A stretch of 11,241 nucleotides of DNA from CAYMLQ01 sp964390795 (lineage in GTDB: Bacteria > Verrucomicrobiota > Kiritimatiellia > RFP12 > UBA1067). A model generated the notes under the pieces. That model made no database searches, was not told the origin of the DNA, and was given only the letters and a program-made list of their open reading frames with translations. The position numbers and the translations under genes were made by a program. Positions 1-7,300 of this stretch are shown here, piece by piece (position 1 is the first letter of the stretch; each line of letters opens with the position of its first letter). The stretch covers positions 1 to 11,241 of the forward strand of contig CAYMLQ010000178.1 of the NCBI GenBank assembly GCA_964390795.1. The letters are read 5' to 3'.

Positions 1-473
1 CCACGCTCTGGGAAGGCTGGGGCATCGGCTCGGAAGGTTTTGGCGGCGGCACCATTAACCACGCCTGGAGCGGGGGCCCGCTTACCATCATGTCTCAATA
101 TTTCGCCGGCATCGCCCCGACAGCGGCAGGCTTTTCTTCTTACAGCGTTTTGCCGCAGATGGGGACGCTGAAGAAGATCACCACCAAGGTCGTCACGGCA
201 AAAGGCGACATCGCGCTGAAACTGTCCAACACGAAGGAGCTGTTCGCTCTCGACTTGACCTCTCCTTCCGGCACGCAGGCGATTGTGGGCATTCCAGTGT
301 TGGCGGGTGAGACGATCACTGACGTGACGGCCAACGGCAAGGTGCTCTGGAAAGCAGGCAAGGCCAACGGGGCCCTGCCGGGCGCTCGTTTCAGCGCAGC
401 CACTTCGCGCTATCTGCTGTTTGCCGTAGAGCCAGGTTCATGGACCTTCAGCGCGAACAAAATTGTAAAATAG
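1..473 (+). CDS. alpha-L-rhamnosidase-like protein (GH78 type), C-terminal part
   Basis: This is the 3' end of a gene whose start lies before the window. The frame is open from base 3, before the first ATG at 90, and reads TLWEGWGIGSEGF, then INHAWSGGP, then a small beta-rich domain ending FSANKIVK. A W-E-x-W segment, an N-H-A-W-S-G-x-P segment and a closing beta domain with G-I-x-P and a G-x-L stretch are the usual end of an (alpha/alpha)6-barrel rhamnosidase followed by its C-terminal beta-sandwich. Enzymes of this family remove terminal alpha-1,2/1,4/1,6-linked L-rhamnose from pectic or other polysaccharides. The catalytic acids lie upstream and cannot be checked, nor can a signal peptide. 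Two tandem TAG stops (471-476) end the gene. The next gene starts 18 bases later on the same strand, so the two are probably co-transcribed. Another (alpha/alpha)6-barrel glycosidase is possible but less likely. Confidence 0.72.
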   Translation, partial: TLWEGWGIGSEGFGGGTINHAWSGGPLTIMSQYFAGIAPTAAGFSSYSVLPQMGTLKKITTKVVTAKGDIALKLSNTKELFALDLTSPSGTQAIVGIPVLAGETITDVTANGKVLWKAGKANGALPGARFSAATSRYLLFAVEPGSWTFSANKIVK

Positions 474-477
474 TAGC

Positions 478-484
478 GAGGGAG
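478..484 (+). promoter_or_regulatory. Shine-Dalgarno site for the 492 gene
   Basis: GAGGGAG lies 7 bases before the ATG at 492, an ideal distance. It supports that start, which also opens directly onto a signal peptide. Confidence 0.7.
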
Positions 485-491
485 TTCTGTC

Positions 492-3400
492 ATGCTGAAA
501 AGAGCACTGTTGATCGCAACATCCGCAGCCGCCATTTCCTATGCGGGTGATCCCATCGAGATCGGCGCGGGCCGCGTGGTCTTGAAATTTGCCTCGGACG
601 GAAGGCCGAAATCCTTCAAGGCGGACAACAAGGAACTGCTCAACGAGCAGGACCCCGGACCCGGCTTCGAAATCAAAGGCTTTGCGTTCAACTATGGCGG
701 TCCCACCGCCTTCGCGTTTAGAGACCTGCGCTGGGACGGAAAGCAACTGGTGGCCTCGATCAAAGACGATGTACGGATTTCCTTCGATGTCAAAGCCACC
801 GACCGTTACATCACGTTTAAAATCACTCGCGTCGAAGGCGTGCCGAAAAAGAATCTGCTGTGGTTGCAGTTCAAGATGAATGTGGATGTTAAGGCCAAGA
901 CGCTGCCTTTGGATTATATGACTCATGCAGCGCATTGGGGCTGCGACATCAGTTGGCCGTGGCTCTGGGAGCGTTCAGCCCATACGCCCTTGGGCGGCTT
1001 TGCCATCTATGTGCCCTCCGATGAGGCCGATGCGGACGAGACGCTCCTCCACATCTGGTCTGACGAGGGATTGCCACATCCGAAAATCAAAGGCGACTGG
1101 ACTGTGGAAACTGCGCGGGCTTGGCTCGCGGAATGGCAGCGGCAGTTTACGGATCAGAGCCAGATGCTGATTACCGCCACCAATAACGCGGAACTCTACA
1201 CGCTTGCTGACTTCGCCGCCAAGTTGGACATGAAGCGCATCTACATGCACACCGACACCTGGCGCGGCGAATACTGGCCCGTCAAACACAGTTTTCTTCA
1301 TCTGAATCCGGCCACTTTTCCCAAGGGTGAGGCGGACTTCCAGAAGTTTGCAAGCTATGCGCGAAGCAAGGGCATCGGCCTGACGATCCACACGGTGAGT
1401 TGCGCCATCGCGAATGAGGATCCGGATTATGTGGTCGGCAAGATTGATCCGCGCCTCGCGAAGTGGATTGAAGGAACATTGGTTCAGCCCGTCTCCGAGA
1501 CGGACAAGACGATTCTTTTCAAACCAGCGCCCGGCGGCGAGATGCCGACGAGCATTGACCGTCCAGTCACAGGTCCCGCCAATGTCGATCCCTGGAACAA
1601 CATCCGCGTGATCCGCGTGGGCGATGAATTTGTCGAAGTGGACAAGTTCACGGACACGGACAAAGAGGTGTGGACGCTCAAGGAGTGCCGGCGCGGCGCA
1701 GTGAAGAGCGCCCCTGCTTCTCATTCAGCCAACTCGCCGGTGATTGGCCTGATCCGTCCCTACGGACAGTGTTTCACGGCCGACAACGACAGCACGCTCG
1801 TGGAGGAGCTTGGCCGCCGCATCGCGGAGTTCAGCAACCGCAACAACATCATCCACTGCGAGCAGGACGCGGGCGAGATCCACACGGTCAACCATCAATG
1901 GGGGTACGCCAAGTTCACGGAGGCCGTCTACACCAACCTGGAGCATGCCGTGACCAGCAACAATTCCGGCGGCTCGCATATGCCCTGCCAGTTCGAATAC
2001 CGGTTCAACAGTTCAAAAGCCGCCATTGCCGCGAGGAACCAGCCGCAAGTGCCGCTGACGCTCGCGCGCAACGGACGACTTGCCACCGGTCCGTACGAAA
2101 TGTTTTCCGCCGTGGCCAAGCCCGTCGCCGCGGGTGTGCGGAGCATTGGCCTTTATAAGCCCGAGCCCATGTTTGGCGTCTCGACCGAGATTCTGTTGAA
2201 TCACGGCTTGTCCTCTTACGCCGCCGCGACTGTCCTCGCCTGGAAGAAGGTGGCGCCGCTGCTCACTGAGCAGCAGCGCAAAACCATTCTGGGCTCGGGC
2301 GACGAGGTCATCTATCGCGCCGAAAAGAAGGGCGCCGGGCATGAGGTTACGCCTCTACGGATGCTATACCGCCCAGGAATTGACATCGGCTGGAGAACCG
2401 GTTCCGAGTTCGGCCCCATCGTGCCCAGGCAATACGTCAAGACCGGCGAGAGCCTTGCGGTTGAAAACCCGTACGCGGGGCAAGAGCCCGAGTTCGTCAT
2501 TCGGGTCATGTCCGGATTTGACGGACAGACACGGGTCAGCGGCCAAACGAACGAAAGTACAGCCCCCGACAAAACGATTGTCGCGGCCTACAATGTCGGC
2601 GCAGGACTAAAGCCCGCTGGAACAACGCCGACACAAGAGCCCGCTGCCGCTTTGGAGACGCTTCTGCAACCGAAAGCCGACAAGATCCGTAATGTCGGCG
2701 ACCATCAGTTTGCCGCTGACGGCGAGGCGCTGAAGATCCGCTTCGAGAACAAACGTAACGAGGCGGTTAAGAACGAGGAGAATCTTCCGTTCTTCGACTG
2801 CGCCTCCAACATGGAAAAGGCACGCGGGATCGGCCTGACCGTCACCGGCGACGGCAGCGGGGCCGTGTTGGTTCTACAGGCGCATTGTCACGGAGCACGG
2901 GATTACATCGTGGTCGTCGACTTCAAGGGGCCGCGCGAGATTGTTATCCCTTGCGGCGAGGTGTCGTGGAGCGACGCCCGCTGGGGCTGGCGCTTCGCGA
3001 CCAAAGGGTCGAAATACGGTACGCTCCGCAGGATGTCAATCGGACTGGGCAAGGTGCCGCCCAAGACCACGGTGGACATCAAAGTCAGCAAGATCCGGTT
3101 ACTGCCCGAGGTTCCGACAGCACTGATCAATCCGGTGATCATGATCGGTGCAGGCTCTATGCAGCTCAGCGGCACCGTCCCGAGCGATTCCTATGTTTGG
3201 TATACAGGCGGCGATACCATCGGGGTCTATGACCTGAACTGGAAGAAGAGGGCAGACCTGCCCGTCAAAAAGAAAGCCTTCATCGCGCCCAGGGGGCCGC
3301 TCCAAATTCGTGTGGAAAGCCCGGGCTCCAACCCCATGCCTTGGCTCGAATGCCAGTTCTTTGTGAAAGGGTCCGTCTGCGTTTCGCCTGCGCGGATAGG

Positions 3401-3569
3401 GGAGCACTCAGGCGGTTCGGAAGCGGGCGCGGTAGCGGGAGGGCGGGACGCCGTTGAGTTTTTGGAAGAAGCGGCTGAAGTAGAACTCGTCGGTAAAGCG
3501 CAGGCGCTCCGCGATCTCCTTGATTTTGAGTTCCGTGCTGATGACCAGTTGAAGCGCTTCCTGGTTTAA
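492..3569 (+). CDS. secreted (beta/alpha)8-barrel glycosidase-like protein, family unassigned
   Basis: I do not recognise a named family. Residues 1-18 form a signal peptide (MLKR, a hydrophobic stretch, cleavage expected after SYA). Residues 19 to about 215 look like an all-beta N-terminal domain. From about 235 to 600 the text resembles a TIM barrel of the GH36/GH31 kind: a strand RIYMHTDTW (H253, D255, W257), then a helix and strand FASYARSKGIGLTIHTV, and later HCEQDAGEIH (E457, D459, E462), where a D-x-x-E pair is expected at strand ends. Residues near 370-420 (GDEFVEVDKF, then CRRGAV) look like a beta insertion. Residues of roughly 735-900 form a jelly-roll-like domain of carbohydrate-binding style (LTVTGDGSGAVLVLQ). 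An extracellular or periplasmic role in glycan breakdown is inferred from the fold and the neighbours. Start: strong ribosome site at 478-484. Oddity: residues 973-1025 are antisense to the convergent regulator gene and are probably not native sequence; see the finding at 3366-3569. Confidence 0.8.
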   Translation: MLKRALLIATSAAAISYAGDPIEIGAGRVVLKFASDGRPKSFKADNKELLNEQDPGPGFEIKGFAFNYGGPTAFAFRDLRWDGKQLVASIKDDVRISFDVKATDRYITFKITRVEGVPKKNLLWLQFKMNVDVKAKTLPLDYMTHAAHWGCDISWPWLWERSAHTPLGGFAIYVPSDEADADETLLHIWSDEGLPHPKIKGDWTVETARAWLAEWQRQFTDQSQMLITATNNAELYTLADFAAKLDMKRIYMHTDTWRGEYWPVKHSFLHLNPATFPKGEADFQKFASYARSKGIGLTIHTVSCAIANEDPDYVVGKIDPRLAKWIEGTLVQPVSETDKTILFKPAPGGEMPTSIDRPVTGPANVDPWNNIRVIRVGDEFVEVDKFTDTDKEVWTLKECRRGAVKSAPASHSANSPVIGLIRPYGQCFTADNDSTLVEELGRRIAEFSNRNNIIHCEQDAGEIHTVNHQWGYAKFTEAVYTNLEHAVTSNNSGGSHMPCQFEYRFNSSKAAIAARNQPQVPLTLARNGRLATGPYEMFSAVAKPVAAGVRSIGLYKPEPMFGVSTEILLNHGLSSYAAATVLAWKKVAPLLTEQQRKTILGSGDEVIYRAEKKGAGHEVTPLRMLYRPGIDIGWRTGSEFGPIVPRQYVKTGESLAVENPYAGQEPEFVIRVMSGFDGQTRVSGQTNESTAPDKTIVAAYNVGAGLKPAGTTPTQEPAAALETLLQPKADKIRNVGDHQFAADGEALKIRFENKRNEAVKNEENLPFFDCASNMEKARGIGLTVTGDGSGAVLVLQAHCHGARDYIVVVDFKGPREIVIPCGEVSWSDARWGWRFATKGSKYGTLRRMSIGLGKVPPKTTVDIKVSKIRLLPEVPTALINPVIMIGAGSMQLSGTVPSDSYVWYTGGDTIGVYDLNWKKRADLPVKKKAFIAPRGPLQIRVESPGSNPMPWLECQFFVKGSVCVSPARIGEHSGGSEAGAVAGGRDAVEFLEEAAEVELVGKAQALRDLLDFEFRADDQLKRFLV

Positions 3570-4325
3570 GCGGCGGTTGAGATATTCCTTGGGCGAGATT
3601 TTCGTGCTGGAGGAAAAGGCCATGGAAAAGGCGTGCAGGCTTGTGCCGTGCGCTTTGGCCAGCTCCGAAATCCTCAGATCCGCGCCCAGCTTCTGTTCCA
3701 CGAGGCTGAAGACCGGCGTGAATCGGGCGTGCGTCTCGAGATGCCGGCTGAGCAGCGCATCCAGGGGAGGCAATACGCCCGCCAGCCAGTTTTCCACCTG
3801 GGAGTGAAGCCGCATTAAGGCGTTCACATCGGCATATCTCTCGCGCTTCAGCCAAGACTGCCATTCCTGCCTTGCAAACGGGCCGATGAGCGTGGGTGTG
3901 CGTTCCGGCCAGTCCAAAAGCGGGTCTACGCCGGGCAGCCATTCGCAGCGGAATTTAAGGTAGAGCACGCGCCCCTTTTGAAGACAGCGGCGCTCAACCG
4001 GCGTATTGCCCGGCAGAAAATAGGCCATGCCGGGTTCGATATATATGCAGCGAGAACCGTGAACCACTTGGCGTCTGCCGGTAAACGCCAAGTCAATATG
4101 ATGTACATAGTCGCTCTCGCGTTGGCCGCCGGAATTCCATTCGGAGCCGAATTCGCAATAGTATAGGCCGATCAGATGGACGCGAAACCCCACAGCCAGT
4201 TCGAAAGCCCTAGCTACATTGGGTTCGGCGGATAATACTCTGGCCTTCTGATGGGCGGCCGGATTGGTTGTGTCGATTTGCCGCATGGATTTAAAAAAGT
4301 ACATGGAATATGACGTTTTGTCCAT
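3408..4325 (-). CDS. AraC-family transcriptional regulator
   Basis: This is a 305-residue DNA-binding regulator of usual AraC length. Residues of about 50-130 look like a cupin-type sugar-sensing domain (YIEPGMAYFLPGNTPV, then VLYLKF). The C-terminal 90 residues hold the two helix-turn-helix motifs: first RISELAKAHGTSLHAFSMAF (218-237) with ISPKEYL following, then IKEIAERLRFTDEFYFSRFF (268-287) ending in the diagnostic PPSRYR. The position where most members have G before x-SP is K242 here. The start is uncertain: ATG codons at 4325, 4304 and 4286 (minus strand) are all in frame, and none has a strong ribosome site. The gene diverges from the GH106-symporter-GH2 run with a 34-base gap, and converges on and overlaps the 492 gene. 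It probably senses a sugar released by these enzymes and activates one or both gene sets. The ligand is unknown. Confidence 0.92.
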   Translation of the reverse strand: MDKTSYSMYFFKSMRQIDTTNPAAHQKARVLSAEPNVARAFELAVGFRVHLIGLYYCEFGSEWNSGGQRESDYVHHIDLAFTGRRQVVHGSRCIYIEPGMAYFLPGNTPVERRCLQKGRVLYLKFRCEWLPGVDPLLDWPERTPTLIGPFARQEWQSWLKRERYADVNALMRLHSQVENWLAGVLPPLDALLSRHLETHARFTPVFSLVEQKLGADLRISELAKAHGTSLHAFSMAFSSSTKISPKEYLNRRLNQEALQLVISTELKIKEIAERLRFTDEFYFSRFFQKLNGVPPSRYRARFRTA

Positions 4326-4359
4326 GTCAAATCTTCAGGGGACGTGATAATTTGGCTAT
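4326..4359. promoter_or_regulatory. short divergent intergenic region, likely control region
   Basis: These 34 bases separate the AraC gene from the divergent GH106-like gene. At this length at least one promoter or operator must extend into coding sequence, or the AraC start lies further inside (4304 or 4286). A GATAAT hexamer at 4346-4351 would put transcription initiation almost on the ATG at 4360. No convincing -35 element stands 16-18 bases before it. No clear inverted or direct repeat operator was found by eye. Confidence 0.35.
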
Positions 4360-7300
4360 ATGAATCGCGAAGGGGTATCCGTTCTGAACCTTTTTTGTGA
4401 GCCTCCGGCCGCCTGGGGGCCTGTGCCCTTTTACTGGTGGGCGGGCGAACCGCTCGAACGGGAACGCCTCGCTTGGCAGCTCGACCACTTGTGCGCAAAG
4501 GGTGTGCGCCAAACCATCATCAGCTATCCCCATCGTGCGGACGGACCGACCGACTCCGGAGACCCGCAGCTGTTCTCTCCGGCTTGGTGGGATTTGTTCC
4601 GCTGGTTTCTGGAGCAGTGCCGCGCGCGCGGCATGACCGTAGGTTTTCAGGACTACACGCTTTGCAAGCCGCTCTTACAGGCGATCGGACAGGGCAGGCC
4701 GGACATGGAGGGCGGCCAGTTAAGCTGCGTGTGGGAAAAGGTCGGGAACGAACAGCAAACGCTCACCGCTCAACGCTCAACGTTCAACGCTCAAGCTGTC
4801 GAAGAGCCAAGAACGAAGAACTCGGAACCGAGAACACCGAAGATGTCCGTAAGGCTTTCGGCCGAACCGGGCACGAAGGTGGTCGGGGCCTGGGCGTACC
4901 CTCTGAGTGGTGAACGCTCAACGTTCAACGCTCAACGCTCAACGCTCAATGGGGATAATGACGAAGCTGATCGTCTCGAGTTCGGCGTTGAAGGGGCGCT
5001 GGATCTGTCCGGCCAGGTGCGCGGTGGTGTGCTGACTGGCGAACTGCCGGAGGGCGAGTGGTTGGTGGCGCTGGTGTTTGCCCGACTCAACGCTTTTGAC
5101 CCGCTGCACCCGGATTCCGGACGTCTCGCCATCGAGCGGCTGTATGAACCCTTTGTGCGCGAGTGTCCCGGCGAGGTGGGCCGGACACTGACGCTGTTCT
5201 TTCAGGACGAGTTGGACTTCGGGTCGCGCATGCCGTTCTGGTCGAACCGGCTCTTTGACGCGTTTCAGGCGGACAAGGGCTATGACCTGCGTCCGCTGTT
5301 GCCGACGCTTTGGTTGGATCTCGGTTCGGTCACGGAGAAGGTACGCCTCGATTTCTCCGACGCCGTGGTCCGCCGCCTGGAGGCGTACTATTTCAAGCCG
5401 GTCTACCACTGGCACGAAGAACACGGCACGCTCTTCGGGAATGACAACCTCGGGCGCGGAGAGATCGCCGTGGGGCGTCAGTATTACGGCGACACCTTCC
5501 GCACGATGCGCTGGTATTCGGCACCCGGCACGGATGATCCTAAGCTACATGAGCCGCGTGCCTTCAAGGGAATCAAGGTTAACAGTTCCATCGCCCATCT
5601 TTACCGGCGCCCGAGGGTCTGGATTGAGGCGTTCCACTCCAGCGGCTGGGGCACGACGCCGGGCGAGGTTGTTGCGGCGCTGAACGAGGATTTCGCGTAC
5701 GGCGCGACGGTCGTCAATCTGCACGGCCTGTACTATACGACGCGCGGCGGCTGGTGGGAGTGGGCCGCGCCGGACTTTCATTTCCGCCAGCCTTATTGGG
5801 GGCACATCCAGGCGTTCAACGCGTACTGCACGCGGCTGGCATGGCTCCTATCTCAGGGCGTCCATTGCTGCGATGTGGCTATCCTCTACCCGATCTCGGC
5901 GCTCGATGCGCAGCCGGAAACACCTGAGATGCATCGTTTGGTTGCCCATGTCGGGAATGGCGTCACGCAGAGTGCTGAGACGGATGACCCGCAACCCGAG
6001 GAGAGCGCGTTCGGCGTCGGCAAGTATCTGTTCGGCCGCGCGTGCGACTTTGATTTCATCGATGACGAATCCGTTGTTCGTGCGCAGGCGGCGGACGGCG
6101 AACTGCGCGTGAGCGGAGAGGACTACCGGGTGCTCATTCTTCCATCGATGGATGCAATCCGCTTTGCGACACTCGCGAAAGCACGGGCGTTCGTTCAGGC
6201 GGGCGGCGTGGTGATCGCATACGGCCGCCTGCCTTCCGCCAGTGACCGCGCGGGCCGGGGCGATGCGCTGATCGAGGCGCTGCTTCTGGAGGTGTTCGGG
6301 GTTGCGGATGGAACGCATTCGCATGAGAAGACCCACCCGTCGGGAGGCTGCGGCGTATTCATCCGCAAGGGATACGACGAGGTTCTGCGCGCGATCAACG
6401 GCAGTATCGTACGCGACGCGGTTTCGACGGTAGAGCCGCTTCAGGTATTGCACCGGCGTTTCGACGGCAGTGACTCTTATTACATGTTCAACCCCTCCCC
6501 TCAGTCGGTGGAGACCCTCTTGCGGGTACGTGCCACAGGAAAGGCGGAAACGTGGGACGCGTGGACGGGGAAGAGTGAGGAACTGCCTGTTGATGCAGTG
6601 GAGAACGGGGTCAGCACGGTGCGGGTGACGCTGGCGGCGAAGGAGTCGAGGGTGGTGGTGTTTGGGGGACGGAGGTCGGAGGTCGGAGGTCAGAGGTCGG
6701 AGGGGGAAGCGACTGACAGCGCCACTACGAACGGGGATGCTGGAGGGCAGAGGGCCGGAGCGTGCTCGGAGAGCCCGCGCCACCCAGGTAGCCCGCGACC
6801 TCCGGGCGCGGAAGGTGAACCTCAAGCAGAGGCGGTGGTCCGTTTAGAGGGGCCGTGGAAGTTTACGGTCAGGCCGACGCTGGACAACCGGTTCGGGGAT
6901 TTCAGGTTGCCTGCATCCGAAGGTTTCTTGGGACCGGAGACGCGGCGGTTCCGGTATGCCGAAGAGACCGAGGCGGGGGGCAACTGGCATGAGGCCGGGT
7001 TTGACGATACCTCTTGGGCGGAGACGACCTACTCCTTTGGGCCGCGTCTTGAGTCGCTGGGTCCGCTGCCGCCGGACGAGGCTGTCACCGGACTTGAAGC
7101 GCGCCTTGTTGCGGGTGAGCCGGTGGAGGGCGCATGGCAGCCCTATGCCTTTTCCCTGCGCTGGGGAATCGAGCGCGATCCGTTCCTGACCGACTGGCTG
7201 AGCGGCCCCCACGGTTTAAAGGGCCAGGTTCCGGATGATTACCTCGACTTTCAGTGCGAGACGCCGGGTAGCGTTTGGTATCTCCGGGCGGAGGTTTTCT

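Noticed and set aside
90..473. A separate 127-residue gene starting at ATG 90
   Set aside because: The frame is open to the window edge and the residues before 90 match the end of a rhamnosidase barrel, so 90 is an internal methionine.
3370..3420. Bidirectional terminator between the convergent genes
   Set aside because: No hairpin followed by a T-run was found. The region is coding for one or both genes.
4312..4345. Direct repeat operator (GACG at 4312 and 4341)
   Set aside because: The match is only four to five bases with 29-base spacing, no better than chance in GC-rich DNA.
4758..4947. CRISPR array
   Set aside because: The units are 7 bases, directly abutting, without spacers of constant length. 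There are no cas genes nearby and the array is translated within a long gene.
5848..6825. A 325-codon open frame on the minus strand opposite the GH106-like gene
   Set aside because: Its product is arginine-rich with no domain character and lies wholly antisense to a well-supported gene. High GC content readily gives such shadow frames. It even reads through the GGAGGTC array.
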